Shown piece by piece: positions 43,621-52,700 of a stretch of 64,000 nt of DNA (its first letter is position 1; each line of letters begins with the position of its first letter). Both the position numbers and the translations under genes were made by a program. Under the pieces are notes generated by a model. It was not told the origin of the DNA. It made no database searches and saw only the letters and a list, made by a program, of their open reading frames with translations. Origin of the DNA: Actinomycetota bacterium (GTDB lineage Bacteria > Actinomycetota > Acidimicrobiia > Acidimicrobiales > Acidimicrobilacustridaceae); the NCBI GenBank assembly GCA_016185305.1, contig JACPNV010000005.1:29328-93327 (forward strand), given 5' to 3'.

Positions 43621-45799
43621 GCGCTGGGTCCTCCCGTTCTGGCTGGAGCGGCAACTCGACCCGAAGAGTCCCGACTTCGTGCCGGTTCCGGTCTCCGCGA
43701 TGGCACATCGACCGTCTCTCGCGCTGCCCGGTGGGCTGCTCGCCGAACCGGTCAACATCACCAACCGCGACTGGACCCAGGTCGGGAACCTCGGATCGTG
43801 GCGGCGGGCCACGGTCGATCCGCGCGGCCTCGTGACTCCGGTCGAGGGGGGTTGGTCGCTCGACTGGTGGGTCGGCGCCGACGATCGTTGGCATCTCCCG
43901 TCCCGGGAAGCCGCCGTTCGTCAACGACTCATTGACAACACGCCGGTTGTCGAGACGTCCATGCGCATCCCGGGGGGTGACGTGCTCCATCGCGCCTATG
44001 GTGCGCGTGCCGGTGACCACGAGCTCGTGGTCGTGGAGGTCGAGAACGCGACCGCCGTTCCGGTCGCGATCGCCCTCGGCGTTCGGGCCTGGCATCCAAC
44101 GGGCGTCGCGACCATCGAGAGCATCCGCCTCGGTCCAGAGGGTCGCGTGGTCTTCGTGAACCACAACGCCGCATTGCACCTTCCGAAGCGCCCGTCACGG
44201 GCCGCATGGTCGACCCTCATGAGTGGCGATTGCGCCGACACCGTCCTCGCCGGGGCGGCGACCGAGCTCGCGGTTGAGTCGCTGAAGGAGGAGATCCGTG
44301 ATGAGCAGGGCTTCGTCCAAGCCGCCCTCGTGTTCCCCCTCGCCCATACGGCGGTGTTGCGAGTGGCACTGCCCCTTCGTCCCGAGCCGGCGATCGAGAT
44401 CGCCGAGTCGGCGCTCCCGAGCGGAACCCAGGTGTCGTCAGGCTGGCGCATCCAAGGCGAGCGAGGGATCCGGGTCGACGTTCCCGACCAGCGGTTGGCC
44501 GCCGCCATCGACAGCGCGCGGCGCCACCTGCTTCTCGCCCACGGCGGGGAAGACCTCGCGTCGGTTCCGGCGGCGCCGATGGACTTCGCGGATGCGGCTG
44601 CTGTCATCGAAGCGCTGGGTGTCTTCGGGTTGGCCAGCGAAGCCGAGCAGATCCTGTCGTCGTGGCCCGAGCGCCAGCGCAACGATGGTTGGTTCGCGGG
44701 TGCCGATGGCCGGTTCGACGCCAACGGCGCTGCACTCCACGCCGCCGGGCGCCATTGGCAGCTCTTCCGGAGTGTGGTCGGAGGCGACGAGCTCTCCTTC
44801 GCCGTGGCCCGGGCCGCCCACGCCATCGACCGAAAGCGCACGGGAACGAGACGTTTCGGCAAGGGCCCTTCGGCTCCTCGCGGATTCCTGCCGCCCGGCG
44901 CGGGCCCGCCCGGCGCCGGCCCGCCCGGCGTGTGGGTGCGCGACGCAGCCTGGTCGTTGCAGGGTCTGGCCGACGCGACCGCACTGCTCGTCGCTCTCGC
45001 GCAGCACGACGGCGCGTCGGAGGTGGCCGGCTTCCGAGAGCACTTGCGGTCCGCGCTGTCCGATGCGCTCGCCGAGCTTCCTGACGGAGTCTGGCCGTCC
45101 ACGCTCGCGCGCGGCGCCGACGAGGCCACGATCGCGAACCTCGACGCTCTCACGCTCCCCATGACGCGTGAAGCTCACCTGGCGGGCGCCGCCGAGACGG
45201 TGCGCGCCATCGCTGCGCACCACACGGTCGACGGGGCGGTGTTGCGCCGCATCGGTCCCGCCGGCGCGAGCCCGCGGCACACGGCGATGCTCGGCCGTGC
45301 CGAGCTCGCCTTCGGCGGGACGCCGACGGATCGTCTCGACTGGCTGCTCTCCCACGCGTCGCCCACGGTTGCGTGGCCCGAAGCCCAACATCCGACCCGG
45401 GGTGGTGGAACGGTCGGCTCGGGGCACGACATCGTCGCGACGGCCGCCTTCCTCCTGCTCGCCCGCGACCTGCTGGTGCGCGAGACCGCAGATCGAAGCC
45501 TCGCGCTGGCCACGGTGTGGCCCGAGCGCTGGCTCGGGCAGGGGCTGGAGGTGCATGACGCTCCGACGTCGTTCGGCTCGGTGTCGTACGCGGTGCGATG
45601 GCACGGCGATCGCCCGGCCCTTCTGTGGGACCTGTCGCTGCACGATGGCATCGACCAGCCGGTGACCCTCACCGTGCCGGGGCTCGACCCCAGCTGGTCA
45701 GCGAGCGCCCCCAAAGGTGAGGCGCTCCTGAGCGTGCCGGCGGGCGCGGCCGAGCGCGCGCTCGATCGCGACCAGCCCGACGGCGGGTCGTTCTCCTAG
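43613..45799 (+). CDS. Large six-hairpin-glycosidase-like protein
   Basis: A 728-residue protein. Residues 1-290 are beta-rich (TNRDWTQVGNLGSWRRATVD; HELVVVEVENATAVPVAIAL). Residues about 295-650 are helical repeats (LAAAIDSARRHLLLAHGGED; WVRDAAWSLQGLADATALLV), the layout of (alpha/alpha)6-barrel glycoside hydrolases such as GH15-like or debranching-type enzymes. Catalytic residues cannot be assigned. A Pro/Gly tandem (PPGAGPPGAGPPGVW) lies near residue 425. There is no signal peptide, so it acts inside the cell, perhaps on storage glycan (inference). ATG 43613 overlaps the gpsA stop, an 8-base coupling. Confidence 0.65.
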   Translation: MAERWVLPFWLERQLDPKSPDFVPVPVSAMAHRPSLALPGGLLAEPVNITNRDWTQVGNLGSWRRATVDPRGLVTPVEGGWSLDWWVGADDRWHLPSREAAVRQRLIDNTPVVETSMRIPGGDVLHRAYGARAGDHELVVVEVENATAVPVAIALGVRAWHPTGVATIESIRLGPEGRVVFVNHNAALHLPKRPSRAAWSTLMSGDCADTVLAGAATELAVESLKEEIRDEQGFVQAALVFPLAHTAVLRVALPLRPEPAIEIAESALPSGTQVSSGWRIQGERGIRVDVPDQRLAAAIDSARRHLLLAHGGEDLASVPAAPMDFADAAAVIEALGVFGLASEAEQILSSWPERQRNDGWFAGADGRFDANGAALHAAGRHWQLFRSVVGGDELSFAVARAAHAIDRKRTGTRRFGKGPSAPRGFLPPGAGPPGAGPPGVWVRDAAWSLQGLADATALLVALAQHDGASEVAGFREHLRSALSDALAELPDGVWPSTLARGADEATIANLDALTLPMTREAHLAGAAETVRAIAAHHTVDGAVLRRIGPAGASPRHTAMLGRAELAFGGTPTDRLDWLLSHASPTVAWPEAQHPTRGGGTVGSGHDIVATAAFLLLARDLLVRETADRSLALATVWPERWLGQGLEVHDAPTSFGSVSYAVRWHGDRPALLWDLSLHDGIDQPVTLTVPGLDPSWSASAPKGEALLSVPAGAAERALDRDQPDGGSFS

Positions 45800-45862
45800 C
45801 TATGTGGGTCCTGATGTAGTGGTGGCGGAGTCGGCAGAGCTGGAGGCGGTTGTAGTTGGCCG
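45799..45862. repeat. Dispersed repeat R3, copy 1
   Basis: 64 bases starting at the stop of the previous gene and matching 50583-50649 except for two substitutions and a 3-base gap. The shared core includes GTGGGTCCTGATGTAGTGGT and GGAGTCGGCAGAGCTGGAGG. Read on the minus strand both copies give NY(N/H)RLQLCRLR(R)HHYIRTH, and the length difference is one codon, so the repeat may derive from the end of a protein gene. It marks one edge of a 4.8 kb island-like segment. Confidence 0.85.
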
Positions 45863-46076
45863 CTGCCGCGGGTTCCGCCCGCCCCCGCCGATCTCGCGGT
45901 CGCTGAACGCCCCCACCGCTCGACCGGGGAGCTGACCGCCTGGGAACTTGCGCATCCTGCTGACCAGCCGGTCGCGATCGGCCGAGCGGTCGGGATCTGA
46001 CGTCGTCGCGAAGTCCGGCCTCTCCAGGGGGCCTACGAGGGCACCACCACTTGAGCCGACGACCGAGGAGTTCACC

Positions 46077-46286
46077 GTGCCCGCCACCGAGACCGACGCC
46101 TCGACCGAGGTGCTGACCATCGACGAGGCCGCAGCCATCCTGCGCATTAGCCGCAACGCCGCCTACGCCGCAGCCCGCCAGTGGCGCGTGACCGGAGGCA
46201 GGACCGGACTCCCCTGCATCGAGATCGGCCGCACTCTCCGCGTCCCCCGTGCCGACCTCGACCGTCTACTGGGCCGCCCTGCATGA
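46077..46286 (+). CDS. Excisionase-like helix-turn-helix protein
   Basis: A 69-residue protein. LTIDEAAAILRISRNAAYAA, then IEIGRTLRVPRADLDRLLG, is the standard winged-helix excisionase/MerR-type DNA-binding domain of actinobacterial integrative elements. GTG 46077 has GAGGAG six bases upstream; the ORF start at 45948 adds an unsupported leader. Normally an integrase follows; none is present. It sits just inside repeat R3, so it may be the last functional piece of an integrated element. Confidence 0.8.
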   Translation: MPATETDASTEVLTIDEAAAILRISRNAAYAAARQWRVTGGRTGLPCIEIGRTLRVPRADLDRLLGRPA

Positions 46287-46359
46287 CACCGCTCCGCACG
46301 CGGGTGGCTGGGGAGGGGCGCGGGCCGATCCGTCGTCAAACACCAGCGCCGAACTCCGG

Positions 46360-46429
46360 GGACACCGTCCAAGGGTCGCATCCAACGGCACCTCGGGGAC
46401 AGGTCTCGGGAGCGAGAGAAGCGGTGTCC
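46360..46429. repeat. Palindrome-containing intergenic repeat
   Basis: Arms GGACACCG (46360-46367) and CGGTGTCC (46422-46429) are perfect inverted repeats. Inside lies CGGCACCTCGGGGACAGGT, which recurs with one change at 48010-48028. It is probably a REP-like or transposon-derived palindromic element in the gap between the excisionase and GNAT genes. No gene is visible in that 227-base gap. Confidence 0.6.
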
Positions 46430-46513
46430 GGCATGCCGGGGGTGGGGGATGGATGGCACGCAGGCGGCATCGCATTCGCCCGAGGGGCCTGCGTCGTGCG
46501 CCAGGATGCTCGT

Positions 46514-47233
46514 GTGATCCGTCCGATGCACGCTGACGACTTCGACTGGGCTGCCACGTTGATGCAGCAGCGTCGTGAGCGGTACGCCGAGTTCTCGCCG
46601 GTGTTCTGGCGACCCGCCGCCAACATCACGGCGGGCCACGCGCAGTTCATGCGCTCGACGGCCGCCCGTGAGGGTGCCGTGGCAATTCGGACGGATGCCG
46701 GTTTCGCGTTGTCGTACCCGCACGAAGGCCGGTGCTTCGTCGATGACTTCGCGGTCGACGGCGACGACCGGTGGGCAGTCGACGGCCGGGAGCTGCTGTT
46801 GGCTGTGTGGTCGGCTGCACGGTCGTCACAGCAGCAGGTGCTGCGGGTGGTCACAGCGCGCCGTGACGAGCCGAAGCGCAGCATGATGATCGCCCTCGGC
46901 TTGGAGGTCGGCGCGCGATGGTGGGTGAAGGAGCTGTCACCGGCCGGTGACGCGAGCACGTGGGGTCCGGTCACCGTAGGTGACGTCGATGCGTTGATCG
47001 GGCCAGCTCCACCCGTGTACGACCCCGGCGGCCCGGTCTGTCTGCTCGGGGACGTTGACCCGTCCCGCGCCGGCCAGGCCGCTGACGCCGCCGCGGAACT
47101 CGGTGCCGTGTTGGCGGTCGTGCAGCGCGAGTTCAACCCTGTGGAATCAGAACCGGTGCTCGAGGCAGCCGGGTTCCACAACCCGTCGGAGTTCTACGAG
47201 GGCGACCCGAGCACGGAACCTTTGGGCGCCTGA
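46514..47233 (+). CDS. GNAT-like acetyltransferase
   Basis: A 239-residue protein whose first 150 residues have the GNAT order of strands and helices (VIRPMHADDFDWAATLMQQR; EGAVAIRTDAGFALSY; WAVDGRELLLAVWSAA; RRDEPKRSMMIALGLEVGAR). The rest is an extension of unknown role. GTG 46514 is preferred because VIRPM is the usual GNAT opening; the long ORF start at 46181 overlaps the excisionase. The substrate is unknown. It is probably a cargo gene of the R3-bounded segment. Confidence 0.68.
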   Translation: MIRPMHADDFDWAATLMQQRRERYAEFSPVFWRPAANITAGHAQFMRSTAAREGAVAIRTDAGFALSYPHEGRCFVDDFAVDGDDRWAVDGRELLLAVWSAARSSQQQVLRVVTARRDEPKRSMMIALGLEVGARWWVKELSPAGDASTWGPVTVGDVDALIGPAPPVYDPGGPVCLLGDVDPSRAGQAADAAAELGAVLAVVQREFNPVESEPVLEAAGFHNPSEFYEGDPSTEPLGA

Positions 47234-47277
47234 CCTGAAGCTCTGCGCCTCGCTGGGAAGGACCTCGGTTTGGTCCT

Positions 47278-47909
47278 TCAACGGTGCCTACCGGGGCGGC
47301 TGGAGGCCAGCACGAATTCGGCTCCCTCTCCCTCGTTCGTTGTCGTGTCCGACACGACGGCCGCGGCGGCTGCCCATGCGGTCGCAGGGAAGTCCGGGGT
47401 GTCGAGCCCGACACTCACTGCGATGTCGTCCGCATGGATGATGATCTCGACGAAGCGGGTCTTGAGGAAGTCATCCAAACGGACACCTGCGCGTGGGACC
47501 GAGGCCAGCGGAACCACGAGGTCTGTGCTCGCAGCTCGAAGACTCCATGCGAGCGGCTCGCCGATCGCCTCGAGATCCGACGCGAGCCTGACCGGACCGC
47601 GCGTCGCGAGCTCCTCTCCGACTTGGATGAGGCCTGCATGCATCTCGTGACTTGTGAGCGCGGCTCCGTAACAATCCGAGTAGGGGATGGTGTCGACCTC
47701 GGCTTCTCGAGCCTCGATGCGGCCCAGCAGCCCACCATCAAGCTCACGACATGCCCGGCGATTCCCCCGATGGTGAGGCCCGGAAGGCTGCTCTGAGCCG
47801 ACCAACCCTCGACCACCTGGCGCTGGCGAACAAGTCCCGCGAACACGCCAAGCGATTGACGCAGGGCGGTGATCGATTCCTCGGCGATCGTCGACGAGCG
47901 ACCCGTCAT
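47278..47909 (-). pseudogene. Maleylpyruvate-isomerase-like (mycothiol-dependent) gene with frameshift
   Basis: The N-terminal frame (ATG 47909: MTGRSSTIAEESITALRQSL, LTIGGIAGHVVSLMVG) matches the MDMPI helical bundle and ends near ASRLEKP. The sequence then continues in another frame (EVDTIPYSDCYGAALTSHEM, FVEIIIHADDIAVSVGL) to 47278, including the HADD region typical of the family. A one- or two-base indel near 47700 splits it. The intact protein would be about 210 residues. The family uses mycothiol in detoxification, which fits the host. Confidence 0.72.
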
Positions 47910-47990
47910 CTCGACAGCGTTGCATGCGACCCCGGACGCCGAGTCCTCGGCGACCTCGATGACCTAGTCGGGACGAACTTCTGAGGCCCC

Positions 47991-48042
47991 CCGGCACCCT
48001 CGCTACCCACGGCACCTCGGCGACAGGTGCCAGGGGTGCCGG
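47991..48042. repeat. Nested stem-loop / palindromic repeat
   Basis: The outer arms CCGGCACCC and GGGTGCCGG (9 bp, perfect) enclose an inner hairpin GGCACCT / AGGTGCC (7 bp, perfect). It lies between two minus-strand genes and shares its core with 46390-46408. It could act as a terminator-like structure, but its recurrence suggests a REP-type repeat. Confidence 0.75.
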
Positions 48043-48110
48043 CACTGGGCGTACCTCTTGCGACGCTCGACGCCACTCATGAGCGCCGATCATCCAACGA
48101 ATCGCTCGGC

Positions 48111-48602
48111 CTATCCGGCGGCGTTTCGCACCATCACGCACGTGTGTCCATGCTTCTCGACGAGGACGAAGCCAGCCGACTCGTAGAGGCCACGCGCTGG
48201 GTTGTTCTCGGCGACGCTGAGACTCAGGGCTCGGCATCCCTGGGCAACGCTGGCTTCGATCAGGCCGATGAGAAGCCGTCGCCCGATCCCCTCGTGTCGA
48301 CGCGAGGCGATGACTGCAATGGACAGTTCGGGCACATCGTCAGCGACGAAGCCATGGCCATGAGTCGCCTCTGTGTACGTCCGGTACCAAGCCGCGCCGA
48401 CCGGTCCGTCTTGTTCGGCGACCAGTCCGTGATCGCCATGCCTCGGCCATCCCGCGAGGTACGGCGCATACCGCGGATCGGCCATCACCTCGTCCGCGGT
48501 GGGCGTCGGCTTGTCCGGTGGCCAAACAGCTGCCTCGCCGAGCATCGTCGCGAGAAAGGGAAGGTCCTCAACCCCGGCCGGGCGGCAGTGAACGTCTTTC
48601 AC
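48111..48602 (-). CDS. GNAT acetyltransferase
   Basis: A 163-residue GNAT. It has a CRPAGVEDLPFLATMLGEAA start, the acetyl-CoA-binding RRHEGIGRRLLIGLIEAS (the R/Q-x-x-G-x-G/A loop), and the C-terminal LSLSVAENNPARGLYESAGF. Single-domain proteins of this shape acetylate small amines or protein N-termini; the substrate is unknown. GTG 48602 gives VKDVHCRPA, with the first beta-strand directly after. It is part of the R3-bounded segment. Confidence 0.85.
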   Translation of the reverse strand: MKDVHCRPAGVEDLPFLATMLGEAAVWPPDKPTPTADEVMADPRYAPYLAGWPRHGDHGLVAEQDGPVGAAWYRTYTEATHGHGFVADDVPELSIAVIASRRHEGIGRRLLIGLIEASVAQGCRALSLSVAENNPARGLYESAGFVLVEKHGHTCVMVRNAAG

Positions 48603-48746
48603 ACCGCCCAGTCCAGCAGCTCTGCGGGACTCCGCGGCGCTCAGCGGGGTTCGCTCCGTTTGTAGATCCCGGTGGACGGCGTCGACCCATTCGGCCGCGC
48701 TGGCGACGCGCGCCTGGTTGCGAACGATCTCGTCGACCTCGATCCC

Positions 48747-49640
48747 TCATGCCGCGCAGAAGCGTTCGGCGTCGGCCAGCTGCCGGTCGCCGTGGGGCTG
48801 GAAGTCGATCAGGCGACACCACAGCCCGGACAGCACTCGCTCGGCGGTGCCCCACTCCCACATGGCGCTGCGGTCGCATCCGGTTGTTGCGGCGAGCCAG
48901 TCGGCGCGCTCGTGCAGATCGTCCTCACCCGGCGCGTTGCGCATGATGACGCCCAGTTCAAACTCGCGCTCGGCCACCACGCCCTCGGGATCGATGAGCT
49001 TGAACGTGCCGTCGTCGGCCCGCAGCGCGTTCAGTTCGTGGAGGTCGCCGTGACACAGGACGGCGCGGCCGTCCTCGTGGGCCGCGGCGCGCCGCTCGGC
49101 GCATGCGATGGCATCGACGAGCACGCGCTCCGTGCATGCGCGGTCGGTCTGGACCCAGAGCTGCTCGAGCCGTCCGACGATCCAGCGCGCCCTCTTCGCG
49201 CCGCTCTGCAGACCGACGCTCGAGTCGACGGGTCGCCACACGCGCCGCACGGCATCGAGAAGGAGCTCGTGGCGCCTCCGGCGTGGCACACCAAGGTCGT
49301 ACATCGACGGCCCCAGCCGTTCGAGCAGCAGGGCACGGCGAACCACGTCGGCGTCGTGAAGGCGAACACAGCCCTCACCCTCGGCGAGCCGCAGGACCGT
49401 TGCCTCGTGCGCGAGCTTCTCGGCATCGCCGGGCGGTGCGACCTTGAGCACCACGGCGATGCCCTCCGTCGTCGTCGCCTCGACGACGAGCGCGTTCACC
49501 CCGAGGCCGTCGAGCGAGCGCCCGATCTCGAGCGACCACCGCGATGCCATCTCGCCCACGAGGTCGGGCAGGGCGTCGAGCCACGCCGTCTCGCCCGCGA
49601 CCGTGCGCGCCTTGCGCAGCGTCGGCGGGATCTCGATCAC
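48747..49640 (-). CDS. Aminoglycoside/hydroxyurea-type phosphotransferase
   Basis: A 297-residue kinase of the APH(6)/streptomycin 6-kinase-like family. The opening MIEIPPTLRKARTVAGETAW and VVLKVAPPGDAEKLAHEATV (ATP-binding Lys) are typical. The Brenner motif is VLCHGDLHELNALR, and the metal-binding Asp is in FKLIDPEGVVAERE. Members phosphorylate streptomycin or other small alcohols; many have unknown substrates, so resistance should not be assumed. ATG 49640 is consistent with family length. Confidence 0.85.
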   Translation of the reverse strand: MIEIPPTLRKARTVAGETAWLDALPDLVGEMASRWSLEIGRSLDGLGVNALVVEATTTEGIAVVLKVAPPGDAEKLAHEATVLRLAEGEGCVRLHDADVVRRALLLERLGPSMYDLGVPRRRRHELLLDAVRRVWRPVDSSVGLQSGAKRARWIVGRLEQLWVQTDRACTERVLVDAIACAERRAAAHEDGRAVLCHGDLHELNALRADDGTFKLIDPEGVVAEREFELGVIMRNAPGEDDLHERADWLAATTGCDRSAMWEWGTAERVLSGLWCRLIDFQPHGDRQLADAERFCAA

Positions 49641-49888
49641 ACCGAGAGTTGTAGTTCTCGCAGCTCGCGGCAGCCGACGAATTGCCGCCGCGCGAGCGGT
49701 GATGGCCCGCAGTCGCGGTCGCGCCCCAGCAGCACCGCGTTGTACGGACCTCGCTGAGGCAGAGCGACTTCACGGGCCGTTCGCTGGGGCTCAGCGCCGA
49801 GGGCTTGCGTCATCGCGACCGGCTGGCGCGCTGGACCGCCCCCGAACGCCGGGTGGCGGTGGTTGTCCAACCGGGCGACCATCTCCCT

Positions 49889-50042
49889 GTGGCTGAGGCG
49901 TTGTTCGTTGTCGTGTCCGGGCCGCCGGCGAGTGGGAAGTCAACCTTGGCGCCCGCCCTCGCTCGGGACCTCGGCTGCCACTGGTGGCGAAGGACACCAT
50001 CAAGGACGCGCTCATGTTGGTGCTTCCTGTCCCGAACGCCCA
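49889..50042 (+). pseudogene. P-loop kinase remnant, frameshifted and truncated
   Basis: The sequence starts VAEALFVVVSGPPASGKSTL (Walker A) and reaches APALARDLG. A frame change then gives LPLVAKDTIKDALMLVLPVP, the next part of the same nucleoside/aminoglycoside-type kinase family. It ends abruptly where a minus-strand gene fragment begins. Only about 50 of perhaps 180 residues remain. Confidence 0.6.
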
Positions 50043-50490
50043 GGCGGTCACGCTCTTTGGCCGTACGAAGTACAGGATCTTCGCAGTCGCTGTGGGGCCG
50101 AAGCTGCGCCTGTGCCCGACCTTGTTCATTGCGGCCGTCCTGGGCTCGAGCATTCCGTAGGCACCGGCGATGTCATCAAGTTGGTCGTCGCGGAGAGCAG
50201 TGAGCGTCGAGGACTCGCTCGGCAGGAGCGCACCGGCTGCAGCCCACCACTCAGCGAGGGACTCAACAAATGGGTCTGGTTCACCCATCGGCGGCACCCG
50301 GATGCGGCAGAGCCCACTTGTTCAGCCATGTTCGCAACGCGACTGCGTGAAGTGGGTTCCCCGGATCGCACTGGGCTCCGATGGATACACGTGCGGCGGC
50401 GAGCGTGCGGTCAAAGCGGGCTCCATACCGCGGCAGAACCCGTCTCAGCCCACTCAGCGTCGGCGGAGTCGGCGTCACCGAACGCGACAC
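50040..50490 (-). pseudogene. Decayed gene fragment of unknown family
   Basis: The minus strand reads RVLPRYGARFDRTLAAARVS, GNPLHAVALRTWLNKW, then after a one-base shift VPPMGEPDPFVESLAEWW, LRDDQLDDIAGAYGMLEPRT and ATAKILYFVRPKSVTAW. It stops at the junction with the kinase remnant. The composition is protein-like and the two frames join smoothly, so this is a truncated, frameshifted gene of about 150 remaining residues. I cannot name it. Confidence 0.55.
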
Positions 50491-50582
50491 GAATGGATCC
50501 TGTCACGACGAAGTACGCCTGCTGAACTGCTCGAGGCTCGCCGGTCGAGCGAGTCGCGGTCGGGACGACCGACTAGAGCTCG

Positions 50583-50649
50583 GCTAGGTGGGTCCTGATG
50601 TAGTGGTGGCGTCGGAGTCGGCAGAGCTGGAGGCGGTGGTAGTTGGCCG
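50583..50649. repeat. Dispersed repeat R3, copy 2
   Basis: 67 bases matching 45799-45862 with an additional GTC triplet and two substitutions, in the same orientation. Together the two copies bound a 4.8 kb stretch rich in acetyltransferases, kinases and decayed genes. The next 197 bases lead to the cyclase start and hold no gene I can support. Confidence 0.85.
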
Positions 50650-50846
50650 TGGTTGGCCGCTCTGTTTGCTTGTGTTCTTGTCGATCCGGGCGTTTGGGAA
50701 CTTTCGGCCCAGCCGCTCGCCAGCGCGGAGGAGCAGGCGGGTGTGGATCCGGCGAAGCCGGCAGGCGGCAGATGAGCGGCGCCGCAGCAACGCGGCTTGC
50801 GGCGGCGCATTCGCAGCCCGAGCCGTCGCGGGCGAGAATCGGGTTC

Positions 50847-52649
50847 GTGACCGACGACGTGGCCGGCGACCTGCAACCTCCCGACGCGGAAGGCGCCGCG
50901 GCTGCGACAGGCGCGCTGCCAGAAGCGATGGCGGTCCTCGCGCACCTGCTGCGTGATGCCGGCGTCGACGAGCGCGAGATCGAGAGCGCGGCACAATCCG
51001 GGTCGCTCCACCTGCTTGCCCTCGAGCGACTGATCGCCATGGATCCGGCGATCTACACGCTCGAGGAGGCAACCGAGATGTCGGGGCTCGACATCGAGTC
51101 GATCCGCGCCTATTGGCGAGCACTCGGCTTCCCCGACCCGAGGCCGGGCGAGAAGCTCTTCAGCGAGTCCGACCTCGACATGCTCGACAGCGTGCTCCCG
51201 TTCATCGAGGAAGGATCGCTCGACCCGCTGCTCGCGCAGCAGATGGCGAGGGTGATCGGCAGTTCGCTGTCGCGCATCGCGACCGCGCAGATCGAGGCCA
51301 TCGAGCGCGCGGTGACCGAGTCCGTCGAGGCGATCTCGAGCGCGAACGGCGGTGACGCGCCGGCGACCGATGCTGACCACGAGGAAGATCTCGTCGGCGC
51401 GGCGCGTCGGGCCGCCGAGCTGCTGCCGATGATGCCGAAGCTCATGGAGTTCGTATGGCGCCGGCATCTGGGCGCGGCTGCCCGGCGGCGCATCATGCGG
51501 GCGGCGGGCGAGACGTCGACCGAGGGCGTCAGCATCGGCTTCGCCGATCTCGTCGGCTTCACCGCACAGACCCAGCAGCTTCCGGAGAAGGAGTTGGCCG
51601 CGGTCGTGTCGCGGTTCGAGACGATCGCGTACGACGTGGTGGCCAACCACAGCGGGCGTGTCGTCAAGATGATCGGCGACGAGGTCATGTTCCTCGCCGA
51701 CCATCCGCGCGATGCCGCGCTCATCGCCATGCAGCTCGCCGAGCAGTATCGCGAAGACGAAGCGATGTCTGACGTCCGCGTCGGTCTGGCGATCGGCGGG
51801 GTGCTCGAACGGGATGGTGATGTGTACGGGCCGGTCGTCAACCTCGCCCACCGCATCGTGGCCGTGGCGTACCCCGGCGCGGTGGTGATCAGCCCCGAGT
51901 TCCGCGAAGCGCTGGGAGACGACCCCGAATTCTTCATCCGATCGATCAGGTCGCACTACCTCAAAGACCTCGGCCGCATCCCGCTGTGGACGCTTCGCCG
52001 GGCGTCGAACGAGGACGACGCTCGGGTGGCCCGCACCCAGGCCCGGCGTCTGGCGCGCCGCCAGTTCATGCTCGAGCGGCGGCTGTTCCGCCAGCGCGAG
52101 CCTCAGCGCGACGCGGTCGGCAGCCTCGACCTCGACGGCCAGCTCTCGGAGGTCTTCCGCGAGGAGCACGCCGATGCCGAGGACGCCACCACCGAGGAGT
52201 ACGAGGCGTTGACCGACGCGGTGCTTGAGGCGGACATCGATCCCGGCCTCCAGGTCGAGCTGCTCACCGACATCGAGGCTGCCCGGCGCCTGCACCAGCT
52301 CGAAGACGAGGGGCAGCATCGGGCCGAAGAGGCCGACGCCGAGGCCGAGCGCAAGCTCGACGAGATCGAGGTGGAAGCCAAGCGCAAGGTCGAGCAGGTG
52401 GAGAAGGAAGCCCGCCTCAAGGTGGAGGCTGCCCTCACCGAGGCCGAGGAGAAGGCTCGCAAGGCCAACGAGGAAGCCAGCCGCAAGGTCAAGCGGGTCG
52501 CCCAAGATGTCGAGCGCAAAGCCGACCGGGCCGAGAAGGAAGCCAAGCGCGAGGCGAAGCGCAAGACCGCCCGCCGCACCGCCCAGCGCAAGCGCGCCGG
52601 GGACGAGGCGGCGCCCGCGCCAGAGGAGATGCCAGATGGCGATGGCTGA
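50847..52649 (+). CDS. Class III adenylate/guanylate cyclase with C-terminal coiled coil
   Basis: A 600-residue protein. Residues 20-190 are a helical regulatory domain like that of mycobacterial Rv1264-type cyclases (YTLEEATEMSGLDIESIRAY; GEKLFSESDLDMLDSVLPF). The catalytic domain, about 230-390, has FADLVGFTAQT (metal-binding Asp), VVKMIGDEVMFLAD (second Asp) and GDVYGPVVNLAHRI. Residues 470-580 are a highly charged Glu/Lys/Ala coiled coil (AEAERKLDEIEVEAKRKVEQ). It probably makes cAMP from ATP. GTG 50847 is inferred from domain start; the ORF-track start at 50643 lies in repeat R3. Confidence 0.86.
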   Translation: MTDDVAGDLQPPDAEGAAAATGALPEAMAVLAHLLRDAGVDEREIESAAQSGSLHLLALERLIAMDPAIYTLEEATEMSGLDIESIRAYWRALGFPDPRPGEKLFSESDLDMLDSVLPFIEEGSLDPLLAQQMARVIGSSLSRIATAQIEAIERAVTESVEAISSANGGDAPATDADHEEDLVGAARRAAELLPMMPKLMEFVWRRHLGAAARRRIMRAAGETSTEGVSIGFADLVGFTAQTQQLPEKELAAVVSRFETIAYDVVANHSGRVVKMIGDEVMFLADHPRDAALIAMQLAEQYREDEAMSDVRVGLAIGGVLERDGDVYGPVVNLAHRIVAVAYPGAVVISPEFREALGDDPEFFIRSIRSHYLKDLGRIPLWTLRRASNEDDARVARTQARRLARRQFMLERRLFRQREPQRDAVGSLDLDGQLSEVFREEHADAEDATTEEYEALTDAVLEADIDPGLQVELLTDIEAARRLHQLEDEGQHRAEEADAEAERKLDEIEVEAKRKVEQVEKEARLKVEAALTEAEEKARKANEEASRKVKRVAQDVERKADRAEKEAKREAKRKTARRTAQRKRAGDEAAPAPEEMPDGDG

Positions 52650-52700
52650 CGTGCCTGTCGCCGGTTGCGGGTCGGGCAGATCCAAACGACGGCAGACCGG

